A stretch of 64,000 nucleotides of DNA from Pseudoscleropodium purum (GCA_963969395.1 OZ017803.1:1550001-1614000), one strand, 5' to 3'. Shown: positions 1 through 10,960, numbered from the stretch's first letter. Notes: generated by a model from the sequence alone, not told the origin. Translations and numbers: made by a program.

Positions 1-900
1 AAGGTATAAGGACAGTACAGTGTGCAAATACCTAAGAATTTCAATAACCTCAGTTGTCTGGTCTTTCTCAAAGGGGCAGCACTATACTGCTTATATGGAC
101 AAAAGGGCAACAATTTTAGCGTTTGAGAATTGAGTGCATGGTCAAGGGCACAAGTCATTAGAGGACTACCTAGAACTCAATTATTTCTAAGAAGTAATGG
201 TGTTCTCTACATTGCAAGATCCGTAGTCGGGAAGTGAGACTTCATTTTTCCATTTGATGACATTTTTGCTTCTATCAAGTGCTAGAAGTTGAGTATGTGC
301 ATTTTTGCGTAATTTTTTCCATGTTGAACGTCCATGTTATTCCCATGAGAAAGAACAAGTAATGTACTACCCAAACAAGTCAATGCACTAAATTTATTGG
401 TCAAACTTCATAATAAGTCAATCAACAAACTCATTTTCCACAAACTTTGTTGTCATTGATTGAATGGTTAGAGACAATGAACATCTAATGGTTGAATCCT
501 CGTCATGAAAATTGTCATCGCTACAGCAAGTCTGTACCATTTCCTACTTTCCACGTCATTCTCACTATCTCCCATAATTTTGAGCACTAAAGGGTTAAAT
601 TAAATGATTTTTTAAATATTATAATTTTCTTCAAGAAGTTAATGTAAAAATTAATAAAAAAATCACAAAATTTTCAGATCTAATGTGGCATTAGTGCGAC
701 CACATCAAACTATCATTTTTTAGATTAGTATTTTAATATTGAATTTAATATTTTTAAAATATTTTTAATTTAATTTTAATATTATTTTAATGCTGAATTT
801 AGGCCACTGTTCTTTACACTCAAGACAATGAGTTCTATTGATGGAAAATCCTCAAGAGAAAGCAATCCCTTTGGGGTTGATTCTTTTCCTAAGGGAAGGT
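1..900. other. AT-rich DNA, no gene seen
   Basis: No supported reading frame, RNA gene or terminal repeat was seen here. The sequence is AT-rich, with short poly-A and poly-T runs. Confidence 0.5.
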
Positions 901-1668
901 CACTCATTCAAATACCTCAATTCTAAACTAATGCTTGCCAAACCTTTAAAAATAATATTATAGAAGGCATTTTTTTCCTTCAATTATTAACTTATAAGTG
1001 ACATATTGGTATAAATATCCCAATGAATATACTACATTTTGTATTTTGCTACATAAGAATGTCAAATATATGGAACTTCTTTAAATAAATAAATATCACA
1101 AAATTTACCTTCATTTTGTTTGCACTTAATTTACAATATTTGTATGTAACTTCTTTGCATTCATTCTCTATGGTTTTCTTTAAGTGCCAATATGTCTTTT
1201 CAATGTTTGATGAATACCTTGGACATTAATTGGTTAGGTGACTTATCTTATTTCATACATGTCTTGATGGTGAGTTGAGAGGTAGGGCTAGGGCATGAAA
1301 ACAATATGATTGGCTGCATATATGTAATTTTATTTTTGAGTCTATAAGTGTTGAAAATTTTCAATTTTTCTATGAAAAATTGATATGAAATGCAAAATAT
1401 GATTAAAAAAATTTTAATTTGTTTTTTTGTAAACATTATTATGGTGCAATTCAATTTTCCATGTCATTCAAAAATTAGAAAAATAGCACTCCTTGGTTAT
1501 AGGCCAAAAATTGAAATTGAAATAAAGTATTGAGTTTTAGGAATTTTTTAAGATTTCAAGGTAGTGTATCGATACTTAAGTAAAATTCCAACTCTCAAAG
1601 TATGTTTCACAAATATATAAGCAAACTTTGAAGCATGTCCTAAATCTTATTAATTTTCAAATTGATAT

Positions 1669-2659
1669 GGGTAGTTGCAAAAAACATCTAAGATTTGCAT
1701 TACATGTTTTTTAGGGGGTTTAGAGGGTTGTCTAAGGCCTATTTCCAGCACTATTCCCTAGCAGTTTGGGAACGACCTTTGTGAGATTTTTTTTTGAAAT
1801 TTCAAAATGCAAAAGAAAATTGAAATAAAAAAATTGAAGAAAAATAAAAATGACATGGTAGTCGTTGTGCCACATCATGTAATTGTTGCAGGGTAGAAAC
1901 TGAACTAAATGTATGGAAATTCACAACCCTCTTTGGGGCTGAAATCTCATCTAATGAACAAAAACAACCTTGGTATTGGAGTACTATGACTTTTGGAATA
2001 ATTTTTTCTAAATAAAATAAAATATGGATAATTTGTAAAACATTTAAAATAGTACATGTATGAAAATTCAGGCTTAAAAACTTTTATCTCTAAAAGTTAT
2101 GTACAACCAAAGAGATCTAGAAAAATGCAAGAAAATAGATACTTTTGAATTTGATTTTTAGAAAATAGTAAAAAACTCAAATAATTCAATGAAAAGAAAT
2201 CAAATTTTTCTAACTTAAAGATGCTCCTTTTCAACCATTTTTCATTTTTGGCAAATGAAAATTGTGTTCTCTATGTGTATACCTAGGTAGTGTACTTTGA
2301 ACATATATAGAAGGTGGACAATTTGCTATTTCTAGAAAACCTCTCGCAAGCAATTTGTATAACTTTAGTGTAACTCTTTATATCCTAATTTTGACTTTTA
2401 AAATCATATTTTTGGATTGGAAGTATATAGTATTCAAACCTTTCCAAATGACCAAGGTAGCCATCTAATTGGGGGTAGTTTAAAATAGAAAAAAATAGAA
2501 TAAAATAGAAAAAAATTATAGAATTTCTAGAACTAATACATGTACTTTTTCTTCAAATTTTATAGAAAATGAACATATGACACAAAAGTTATGAGCCCAA
2601 AACCATCTTTCCAAGACCAAGGGGACAAGAAATAAGACAAGTGTTTCTTGCAACGATCC
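1669..2659. mobile_element. Non-autonomous TIR element, GGGTGATTGC family, copy 1
   Basis: It starts GGGTAGTTGCAA and ends TTGCAACGATCC, with ATAT on both sides (1665-1668 and 2660-2663). The duplicated region near 49485 has the same flanks without the insertion, confirming both ends. There is no coding capacity. Inside are patches shared with other family members, such as a stretch like GAAGGTGGACAATTTG. The superfamily is not assigned; a 4-bp target duplication excludes typical hAT, Mutator and mariner elements. Confidence 0.75.
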
Positions 2660-3068
2660 ATATTAAAAAAATAATGAAAATTTCATTTGAACGTCTATAA
2701 TTCATATTGAAATTTTTAAAATTTATATTTTTAAAATTTCCAATAATAAACGCTTAAATTGTCTAAAAAGTTCATTTGGAGCTTTTAGAAAATTTGGGTG
2801 GCTAGCCTTGATTGAGTTTACAATTTGAGTTCTTTTCATAAAGTTTTTAGGATGGATGGTAAATAAATCATCCTAGTAAATATGTGAAGCTATGCTTCAA
2901 GTCATTTTGATAAATATTGCAAAAGTCAAAAGTTTTAAAAAAGAATTCAATATCTAAGTCAAAAACTACAAATGTTTTTAATAAAAGGATTCAAACTAAT
3001 TTTATTTGATTGTGTAGATTGATACCAATTCAAAAGCATTTAAAACATTCAATTTGAATAATGAAGTA

Positions 3069-3353
3069 CAGGGTTGACAGGACGGTCGGACGTCCGGGAC
3101 GTCCGGACGCGGACGCTATGTCCACAACGTCCTTTGACATTCGCGGACGCCGTCCGCCCCATCGGCCTGTCAGCCCCGCCCGTCCGTTCGCCTGTCCGCC
3201 CATGTCCGCCCTCGTCCGTCCGCCCCGTCCACCCCCGTCCGCCTTCCCATGGTGGGAGGGACGCTGCGTCTGCTGGCGTCCGTGCGTCCGAATGTCCGGA
3301 CGTTCAGGTTACGGACGCTATTTTGGGGCGGACGTAGAGATTCGTGAACCCTG
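3069..3353. mobile_element. hAT-like miniature element (GTCCG island) with perfect 8-bp TSD
   Basis: A 285-bp, GC-rich insertion in AT-rich DNA. It begins CAGGGTTGAC and ends GTGAACCCTG, flanked by ATGAAGTA on both sides (3061-3068 and 3354-3361). CAGGG ends with an 8-bp duplication are typical of the hAT superfamily. The interior is almost entirely GTCCGNCC or CGGACG words. The open frames across it are a by-product of stop-poor GC-rich repeats and are not coding. Its two ends match those of the large 6.86-18.76 kb structure, so it looks like a deletion derivative of that kind of element. Confidence 0.85.
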
Positions 3354-4978
3354 ATGAAGTAGAAGTTATAAGGAGTTTTATTTTGCAAGAAATTAAGGTA
3401 GAAGCAACATATAGGGTCATTTGTTGAATTCAATTTCTAAAGATTTTTCAATTACTAAAGGATATCTATTGTAAACTAGACCATTTTCACAATTTGGATT
3501 GTCAATTCTTTGTAAAAATGATTAATGATTTATAGTAGGTTTTTCTTTCATCTCATACCAACTTCTCAACTAACTTCTTTTTTATAATTTTTATACAATT
3601 ATATATACTAAAGTTTTTTTGTTTAAATTTTTCCCATGTAATTTCAACTCATTTTTTGACAAAATTGTATAGGCTTTGTCATCAACTTAAATTTTTGGAA
3701 TTCTGATTGATTGTCTTTAGCAATGTAAATGTAGACAAATTGATAATCCATTTTTATGTAGTTAGTATAAACAAGGTTAATTGTCTTTGTAATTAGATTT
3801 CAAATGTTTTAAGTAGTATAAAGTAGCAAATTGTCTTGGATTTGCTTCAAATGAACAATTGTCTCTTGGCTAGTGATGTAAGCTTGGAATATTGACTTTA
3901 CCCACGTTCACTCTCTAGGTCTTATATAGTGTCAAGTTGTTTAGGTAATGGATATATCATGAACTTTTTTATATAATGTGTAATATAATTTATCTTTAAA
4001 AAGCATGAATTGCACTCTTCTGTGTATTGTGATATATAAATCCAATGATTGGATTTTGTATAAGATTCTAACAATTTGTTCAAATTGGTCAATTGCATTG
4101 GTGGATAGCAAATATTTTTTGTTTAATACCATTATCGAATGATACCTTAGATAATTTCAATTATCTATTTTAAGTCTATTGGACCTTAATGTGACCTTAG
4201 TCACTTTAACAATAGTCTCATTTGACCGTTGTTTTGAAAAGATCGTCTACCTAGGATAGTTGCTATGGTTTTGTTGCCTTGGTAGCTTTTTTTTTAATAT
4301 TGAAAGGCTGAACTTCACCTTTGAGAAAGTCTAAAAAATTACTTCTTGAAGTTTGGGCACATTGAACTTGCTATTGGTGGCTATTTTCATTCTCACTAAA
4401 TTCTATTAAGAAAATATACTTGAACCAAATTGACTAAAAGATTGTATGGTTTAATTTATTTGAAAATAAATATAGATGAAGATTTTAGCCTTGCTAGGGG
4501 TACATGTATTTTGAAGGAGTTTTCGGCCTCATAACACTTGGACAATGAATTAGGGTTTAGGCTTCAGTATGCAACTCTTGTATTATTTATAGGGTTCATC
4601 AACATTTAAATGGCTTAGAGGATGGCTTTTGTAAAAATTATATCAAATCAAAACTTAAAAGAACTAAAAATTTAGGTGAACAAATTAAATATATTGAATG
4701 TTGAAAATGTTGAATTGTATAGTTATTATAAAAAACTTCTTAATATATATAAAGAATTGAAACACCTACATATAATTTAAAAAAATCTATACAAGAAGTT
4801 CCATCCAATTAAAATTAAAAATTCATTTGCGATGTTTTGTTAATAATAAAAAAATCTTAAATTTTTATGAAAACCCTCCTAAATTGGATAGCTTGGCCTA
4901 TAATATAGTGTCATATAGGACTTCCATCTAATATGTTAAATGTATTTGAAAAATATTGTCAAAAATTCTTTGTATATT

Positions 4979-5200
4979 CACTACAAGAAAAGGGGTGTTT
5001 TAAGTGAGTTTTTAAAGTATAATCGTAAACATAAGATTTTAAGTAATGACCTTTAAGGAGGTTTTCAGCCAAAAATTTATCAGAAATACATGTATTTTTA
5101 GTAAAATTTTGCTAAAAATCTTTTTAAAGGTCATAACTTAAAATTTTATATTTAAGACTATACTTAAAAAATCATTTAAACACCCCTTTTTCTTGTAGTG
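4979..5200. mobile_element. CACTA-type miniature foldback element
   Basis: A 222-bp insertion with ends CACTACAAGAAAA and TTTTCTTGTAGTG and a 3-bp duplication ATT (4976-4978 and 5201-5203). The two halves are near reverse complements, so the transcript would fold into one long hairpin. The duplicated copy near 52030 lacks it. CACTACAAGAAA is the standard plant CACTA/Spm terminus. Confidence 0.9.
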
Positions 5201-5399
5201 ATTCTATGAATCTACCTATTAGACAAATACAAAGGGGGTCTACTAATAGATGTCTGACTTTGATCTTCATTTTAAACATTGTGTTGTGATCTTTGACAAG
5301 ACAACCTTGCTTCTCTTATATTGTAACTACTTCTTTTACATTGTAGATGCTACTGTTCCTAATGCTAATGATGATTTTCTTATATCGTAACTACTTCAT

Positions 5400-6858
5400 G
5401 TTGTTTACGCAATCTAGGTGTAAGTATCTTTACACACAAAAATGGGATAAGATGACACGGATTATTGTCCCAAGGAATTCTAGATGTTCTTCCAAATTTT
5501 AATATCTAGATGATCTCTTTCTCTTCTTCCGACTACTCTTTTTTTCTCTTTTTCCGGATCCAACTACTATCTAGATTCTAATCCGGATCTGGGGTCACTT
5601 GGTTTTTGGTGACAACTCCTCAATATATTGGTTTTCAATTCCTCTATTTTACCATCAGAAGGTCCGTTGTTCATCTTTCAAGGAATAGGGACTTCACTAC
5701 TCTCGTCTCTCACACTTACTAAACTGACTAAAATACATAAAACATCCAAATAATCTAGATGTTGTAGCAAAGAAAGAAGATCCGGATCCTGATAACTTTT
5801 CGGATGGCCTATCTAGTAAGCAAGTCACTCAAGATTTCACACACTCCCTTCCCTTCCAACGATAGATCATAAGCATCGAAAATCGATGAGGAGCAGTCTT
5901 TCTAAATATTTAGATGGATTCTAAGGTTGGTAGATCTTCCAATGAGTGGGAGTTTTCGTTGGTGGTTGCTAATCTCTGCACAAAATCAGACCCGATTTTG
6001 AACCTATACTCGCACCACTCTTTAGTTGAACTGGATTACCATTCTAGTAGTTCAAAGGCACCATGCGCAATTCTTTAGTCACAAATTCAACACTATTACA
6101 ATAGTACTCCCTCAATTTGACCCTTATCCAAAAATCTGGATTCCTCTTCACCTATTCTTCTCACATCTCAATACTTTAAGCAACAAACCAAAATAATCTA
6201 GACACAAAATCAAAGCCAGAATATCTACTAGGTGGCTCACATTACAAAAAAGAATGAAATACTAGAATGAAATGCAAGGACAACAAACCTACCTGCCTTT
6301 AAAAACCAAAACCAAAACCAAAACCAAAGTCAACGCTTAAACAGCCAAAATGGCACTCCGAAAATCAGGGCAACTATACAATAAACACCCTGGAATATCT
6401 GGAAAGTTTACAATCTATTGTGTCTAGGAATCTTGGACTTGGGCCCACGCTTAGAAAACTCGTTCCGAAATCCAAAAATAAAAATCCTAACTAACTACTA
6501 CTATCTACCTATCCTACTGTGCCTTCTTCGTGTTGTTCTTGCTTTGCCTACTTAGAGTCTTCATCGAAGCCTTCACTAGTGTATTCTTTGCTGTCGATCG
6601 GGTCTGAGGCTTCTATTGAATTTTTGGAGGTGAGTCTTCAGATTCAGTCTCTTCCTCGGATGTCGACTTTTGATTCCTTAATCTCTAGCTTCTTTGCTTG
6701 CTCTGTGTCACTTAGTTTGATTTCCATACGATCTTACTTGGAGGACTCCTACTGTATATGTGCAAAGTCTTTCGGATGAAACCGAGTTGGATTTTCTAAG
6801 AGACCCATCTAGTCATTGAGGTTCCCTCAAATTTTCAATCTTGCCTTTCTGGTCTTTC
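5400..6858 (-). pseudogene. Decayed retroelement-like or gene sequence, downstream part
   Basis: Base composition and word use (frequent CCGGAT and CTAGAT) resemble 18763-20000 and differ from the surrounding AT-rich DNA. Read on the minus strand from 6858, a broken frame continues with charged, coiled-coil-like segments (for example KDQKGKIENLREPQ, then an acidic SEEETESEDSPPK stretch) before dissolving into sequence resembling an untranslated region or LTR. The frame entering at 6858 is in phase with the one leaving 18763, as if one gene had been split by the intervening 11.9 kb. I do not recognise the protein. Confidence 0.4.
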
Positions 6859-7042
6859 TAGGGTTGACGAATCTCAACGTCTGTCCCAAAATAGCGTCCG
6901 TTTTCCGGACGTCCAGACGCTAGCGGACGCAGCGTCCCTCCCGCCGTCGGAAGGCGGACGCGCGGGGCGGGGCGGACGGGAGGCGGATGGGCGGGGCGGT
7001 CGGGCGTACAGAGCAGACGGGGCGGACGGACGGGGCGGACTT
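6859..7042. repeat. GTCCG-rich terminal island (left end)
   Basis: Starts TAGGGTTGACGAATCTC, close to the reverse complement of the right end of the 3069-3353 element. It continues with dense CGGACG and GGGCGG words and stops abruptly at about 7042. It has no opposite terminus of its own; the only partner in the right orientation is at 18762. Confidence 0.7.
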
Positions 7043-7049
7043 CGCATTG

Positions 7050-7342
7050 CCATTAGTCATTAGAAAATTTTATATTGTTATGTAATTTGAATGTTACACA
7101 ATCACAAATGAATGCATCCACGTAAAATAAGATGTACATATAAAAATATTTTTATACGCAAATGAAAATATAGCATCTTTATATATAAATATATATGTAT
7201 AAACAAAATACATGAAAACATAGTTCCAATATCACTATTGAATCCTATACGATCTTTTTAAGATCTAAATCTTTCACATTCTTTTTTGTTTTTAAACAAT
7301 GAAAGGACCATTGTTTTTAAAAAACAAAATTCTCTTCAAATC
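7050..7342. other. AT-rich spacer with 3' end of the minus-strand locus
   Basis: No gene is visible. The stretch would hold the 3' untranslated region and polyadenylation signals of the RING-finger locus read on the minus strand. Confidence 0.4.
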
Positions 7343-8959
7343 CTACTTTCCACCGGATGGACCACTACCTTCTCCCAAAACAAAAGGAAAATCTGCTGTA
7401 TCGAGGAGTTTAGCAGATGATTGACGAGTTGACCGTTGTTGACTTGGACGGACTATTCGCCCTCCAGATTGAACTTCGATGTCCACCTTATGAAATCGTT
7501 TCTTGGTTTCCGGAGAGAAGTCATCGTCCTCTTCACGCTTTCTTTTTTGTTTTCTTTTCGGTGATAAATCGACTTCGTCTGCTTTCAAGGTTCTCAAGTT
7601 GCTCTCGTCACGATCTACCATCGCTTGAATAACTTCATCATCTCCTTTCCCTTGCCATACTGTGAGGCAATCTCCATCCAATAGGAAAGTCTTCCAATGC
7701 CCTTTAATATCGCCAATGCGCCTATCAAATGCTGTTGCCACATCTACAGATGAATGTCCTATGCTTGTTAGTCCATTTGTATCGTAGATAGCACGAACTT
7801 TTGCAACCTCTTCCAACTTCGACAATAGAAGGGCCCTACTTACGAGGGTGTGGTCGTAGGCCTTATACTGCTCATCGAACTCTTTTCCATGTTTCACCTC
7901 CACCCAACTATCTTCTGGTCCTCTCTCCACTTTTTTATTTGGAAAACGAAAGAACTTTTCATATTGCAAGCTCCAATGTCCCCCTATGTTGCAACAAAAC
8001 ATTTCACGGGCCGCGTCATCTACGATTCCTCGAGCCCGCAATTCCACCTCTCTATTGTGAGTCATCCACACATCCAAATCCAATGGTTGCTGAGATTCCT
8101 CGTACAAATCATGCCTCTGTTCATTTGCATTCCATCGGATTGACTTCCCCCAATGTTGATAATTTTGAAATTTGTACGGCGCTTGATCAAGAGGAAGATT
8201 CCAACGATTGTACTTGTGGCCTGGAGGCATAGCTTCCAAGATACCAAACATTTCGTAGAACCTAGCATTCAATGGACTACGACACTCGGCACACACCGAA
8301 CGAATGAGTGATGCTTTCACAATGCAAGTGACATGGAAAGTGTGGCGACATTGGCCCATGGTTACCGCACCTTCCGGTCCGAAGAGGCCTTGGCAAAGGC
8401 TACAACAACCATCCAAGATTGGAGAGGCTGGATTACAAGCATGCACTACTCGCTTGGCTTTTACATTGATGTGTGCTGAAAGTGTGTTGTAAGGGACCCA
8501 TCCTTCCTCTATTTCCAAGGCCCAATTGATGGGTGGAGCTTGGTCCTTCTTTGTGTGGTTTAACCGCTCAAACATGGCATCCATGTCTCCCCAACATGTG
8601 ATCTCCGTATATCCCTTTGAAGGATGTTGGTCAAACATAGTCTTGAACCAACTCAAAGAGCTTTGAATGGCATCGCAATTTTCATTCGACTCCATTGCCA
8701 ATGTTTGAAGACCTGCCATTGCTCGAGATACTACAGAGGGTCTATCTTGGAGTCTTTGTACCCATGCTAACCATCGAGACTCCAAGCCACTAGATGGCAA
8801 AATCTTCTTCAAATCCAAGGACAATTGCAATCGATTTAACTTGGATTCAACGATTCCTTTTGCTTCAATTGCCTCCTCCAATTTATGCTTCAACTCTTCA
8901 AAGTCACAACTCTCCGTTTGCGTCTCTGCATTCATGTAAACGGATGAAAGCTTTTCCAT
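7343..8959 (-). CDS. RING-H2 finger protein with C-terminal basic nuclear signal
   Basis: 538 residues from the ATG at 8959; the frame is open further upstream to the TAA at 8971, with three more codons (CAA CCA TCA). Residues 12-50 look coiled-coil. A RING-H2 finger is visible at residues 186-226: C186, C189, C204, H206, H209, C212, C223, C226, the ligand order of E3 ubiquitin ligases. A basic cluster PKRKQKRKRE at about 467-476 is a likely nuclear localisation signal, followed by an acidic stretch and another KKR. The remaining middle part (240-460) is rich in Trp, Asp and Lys and is not recognised. It is the downstream part of a longer frame, so it could be made by readthrough, by internal initiation, or not at all. 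Ubiquitin-ligase activity is inferred from the finger only. Confidence 0.6.
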   Translation of the reverse strand: MEKLSSVYMNAETQTESCDFEELKHKLEEAIEAKGIVESKLNRLQLSLDLKKILPSSGLESRWLAWVQRLQDRPSVVSRAMAGLQTLAMESNENCDAIQSSLSWFKTMFDQHPSKGYTEITCWGDMDAMFERLNHTKKDQAPPINWALEIEEGWVPYNTLSAHINVKAKRVVHACNPASPILDGCCSLCQGLFGPEGAVTMGQCRHTFHVTCIVKASLIRSVCAECRSPLNARFYEMFGILEAMPPGHKYNRWNLPLDQAPYKFQNYQHWGKSIRWNANEQRHDLYEESQQPLDLDVWMTHNREVELRARGIVDDAAREMFCCNIGGHWSLQYEKFFRFPNKKVERGPEDSWVEVKHGKEFDEQYKAYDHTLVSRALLLSKLEEVAKVRAIYDTNGLTSIGHSSVDVATAFDRRIGDIKGHWKTFLLDGDCLTVWQGKGDDEVIQAMVDRDESNLRTLKADEVDLSPKRKQKRKREEDDDFSPETKKRFHKVDIEVQSGGRIVRPSQQRSTRQSSAKLLDTADFPFVLGEGSGPSGGK

Positions 8960-8968
8960 TGATGGTTG

Positions 8969-10546
8969 TTATGTCGCTTTTAACATGCTCATATCGTGAC
9001 TTTCTTGTACATTCACAATGGCAAGGTTGTCGCTTGCTTCGGCCTTATCAAAAGGAAGAGAGAGTTTATCTTCACTCTCTTGAGTCTCTTGATTGTCTCC
9101 GAGTACAATCACTGGTGAGATTGCAACCTCACTTGGATTTTTGGAGATCCCTTGCAATTCTGCAATCTGTTTACGCATCTTCATCAACTCCTCCATTTGC
9201 CTCGATGATTGTTGATTTAAATGTTCAACCTCACTCTCCGAAGTCTTTAATTTCAACTCCAACACTTTGCACCTTGCTTCCACTTCTTCAAGGTCAGCAA
9301 TTTTCTTCTCATATTCCACCAATTGTAGTATGTGAACATCTCTTTCTTCGAAAAGTGGTCCGAAAGTCTTCGTGAGATTCTGAAATGCTATAGCACCTTT
9401 CAACATCTCTGGTGCTATTAAAGAAAACTCCTTGGCCAAATTCATAAAAGTCGGAGCAGTTTGCGCTAAAAATTCAGCTGACATCGTTATCTTGAAAGTT
9501 GTATCAAGTATATGTGCAACATTCTTTGAATCTGCAAGTGGACTCACTGGAATAGTAGTAGCACCATCATCGGGGTTCGACGATCCGCCTATTTCTTCAT
9601 GAAGGTTAGCAAACTGAACCGAAAGCTTCCAAAGATTTTCCAATTGTTTTGGATTGGACATGTCTTGCAAGGTTCGATGTAGAGGACTTGGCAATGCCGC
9701 TGTAATTGGAAACTCCTCCGCCCGCCTTTTACGCTCGGAACTCCATAATGACGATATATTATCAATCGTCACGCCTTGTCCACGAGGCGTATGTACTTTG
9801 TCTTCTAAACTTAACGCTGGACTAGATTCAACGCCTTGATGCACAGGCGGAGATTTGTAGACCAAACTATCAAAACAATTGTTGGCTATCAGACTATCAA
9901 TTGTAGCATTAGCCTTTGCCACTTTCTCCACCAAGACTTCGTCTACTTTACTTTTTGAAGTTTCCTCGCGTTCCGTGCAAACCTTGCCTTTGTTTACAAA
10001 CTCCGTTTGCGTTTGTGCCACAACATTTGGTATAAAGGTCAAACGCGTTGGAGCTGTGGAGAAGACTTCACCCTCCTGCGCCTCTACATCTTTCTCCACA
10101 TCTTTCCCCACATTTTTCGAAGAGCTTTCATTGATTGTTTTTGTTGGAGATTGTACAGACCGTAATTCTTCAACATTTGAGGCTTTCTCCACACCATCCG
10201 TTTTCACCTCAATAGTATTTTTTAATACTTTTTCTCTTTCTCCCTCTGAATTGTACAAGTTGGGAATGTCCTTTTGATTGGCTTCAAGTAGAAGTGGGCA
10301 AGCTATTGTCGTCGGAAACGTGCTCCAATCGATCTTATGCTCTAATATAAGTTCCACATAAACCATACACGCCACGCTATAATTAATATAGCCTTTACTT
10401 CTGCGCTTGTTTTCGAATAGAACACGCCACACCTCCTCAGATCGATGGACAAAATGTTTGTTGTTGCAAGTCCATGGTTTACAACAAAAATCCCGCGTAT
10501 GACTCTTGTGCGACTCCTGAGGCCACAACTTGTCAATGTGGTACAT
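8969..10546 (-). CDS. Coiled-coil protein with the KLW/HF/NY/DW domain
   Basis: 525 residues from the ATG at 10546; the frame is also open upstream beyond a TGA to an ATG at 10741. Residues 1-85 align with the 14133 protein: shared M-x-HI-x-KLW, TC-x3-HF, RVL, NY, MV and DW. This region may be a DNA-binding or dimerisation domain; it keeps the C-x3-H pair, but the upstream C-x2-C pair is lost (one Ser, one stop). The middle is Ser/Thr/Glu-rich and of low complexity. The last 150 residues form a strong coiled coil. No catalytic motif was seen. The frame ends TAA and is followed, in the same frame, by the RING protein. Confidence 0.6.
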   Translation of the reverse strand: MYHIDKLWPQESHKSHTRDFCCKPWTCNNKHFVHRSEEVWRVLFENKRRSKGYINYSVACMVYVELILEHKIDWSTFPTTIACPLLLEANQKDIPNLYNSEGEREKVLKNTIEVKTDGVEKASNVEELRSVQSPTKTINESSSKNVGKDVEKDVEAQEGEVFSTAPTRLTFIPNVVAQTQTEFVNKGKVCTEREETSKSKVDEVLVEKVAKANATIDSLIANNCFDSLVYKSPPVHQGVESSPALSLEDKVHTPRGQGVTIDNISSLWSSERKRRAEEFPITAALPSPLHRTLQDMSNPKQLENLWKLSVQFANLHEEIGGSSNPDDGATTIPVSPLADSKNVAHILDTTFKITMSAEFLAQTAPTFMNLAKEFSLIAPEMLKGAIAFQNLTKTFGPLFEERDVHILQLVEYEKKIADLEEVEARCKVLELKLKTSESEVEHLNQQSSRQMEELMKMRKQIAELQGISKNPSEVAISPVIVLGDNQETQESEDKLSLPFDKAEASDNLAIVNVQESHDMSMLKAT

Positions 10547-10952
10547 TTTAACATAGGTCCTTCACATTTTTGATGTCCAATACTCCGCATCTTCATCTTC
10601 CCACCCGCTCTCTGCTTTAATTGTAGGGTCATTTAAAATGTCAAGCCGAAGGTCGTGCGTAGCCCCCTTCACTTTGCTTTTTTTCTTCACTTCGCTTCTT
10701 GGAGTCACCCCATCCATATTTCGATCACCTTCGCCGTTCATGATTGTCAATTGGATTCAATAACCAATTGAAGTGAATAAAAAAATCTCACGTGATAGTC
10801 AAAAGTGATGGCATCAACCGCAACATAGTAACAAAAGATAGAGGACCCCAACTCTCCACCCCGTAAGAGCAACTAGCGCATAAAGCAATAGTAGCACAGC
10901 CAACTTGGCACCAAAGGAGAATTGAAGTGAGAAGAAATGAAAAGTCACTCCA

Positions 10953-10960
10953 CCCTTATA
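10953..10960 (-). promoter_or_regulatory. Putative TATA box of the minus-strand locus
   Basis: Minus-strand TATAAGGG directly abuts the GTCCG island at 10961-11282 and lies about 210 bp upstream of the ATG at 10741. The plus-strand gene at 14133 has the same island-TATA-leader order and spacing. Confidence 0.4.

Larger units (their letters stand above)
905..5370 (+). repeat. Segmental duplication, copy 1
   Basis: Blocks of this stretch match 46.4-52.2 kb in the same order and orientation. Matching pairs include 920-1130 with 46450-46650, 1260-1660 with 48790-49490, 4290-4900 with 49597-50930, and 4930-5350 with 51990-52180. The matches are clear but diverged, so the duplication is old. Three elements interrupt this copy but not the other: a 4-bp-TSD TIR element (1669-2659), a hAT-like island (3069-3353) and a CACTA miniature (4979-5200). 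No gene is supported inside it. Confidence 0.75.
7343..10741 (-). pseudogene. Long coiled-coil and RING-H2 locus interrupted by two in-frame stops
   Basis: From an ATG at 10741-10739, one frame runs 1,132 codons to TAG at 7345-7343, broken only by TGA (10564-10562) and TAA (8971-8969). There is no frameshift. The region around the TGA aligns with the plus-strand protein at 14133: W-T-S-K-M-stop-R-T-Y-V-K-M matches W-D-C-S-M-C-K-K-Y-V-K-M, with the stop at a cysteine. The TAA is followed by CAACCA, which fits the CARYYA context of programmed readthrough known from tobamoviruses. The alternatives are a recently inactivated gene with two nonsense mutations, or a recoded gene. The promoter side carries a minus-strand TATAAGGG at 10960-10953 next to a GTCCG island. 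The full product would have an N-terminal domain shared with the 14133 gene, a long coiled coil, a RING finger and a basic nuclear signal. Confidence 0.6.

Noticed and set aside
3061..3354. Overlapping open frames of 87-97 codons on both strands
   Set aside because: They lie inside a GC-rich miniature transposon made of GTCCG words; lack of stops is a composition effect. The same applies to frames at 10814-11257, 15938-16663, 22835-23442 and 32235-32576.
7417..9375. Plus-strand frames of 60-193 codons
   Set aside because: Antisense shadows of the minus-strand coding region; no independent support.
10562..10564. TGA as a selenocysteine codon because it aligns with Cys
   Set aside because: Land plants lack the selenocysteine machinery as far as is known, and the neighbouring Cys is also lost. 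Nonsense mutation or downstream start is simpler.
7343..10741. Two independent genes in an operon-like pair with a 9-bp gap
   Set aside because: The two frames are in the same phase, separated by one TAA, and eukaryotic genes are not expected to be so arranged. One interrupted frame fits better.
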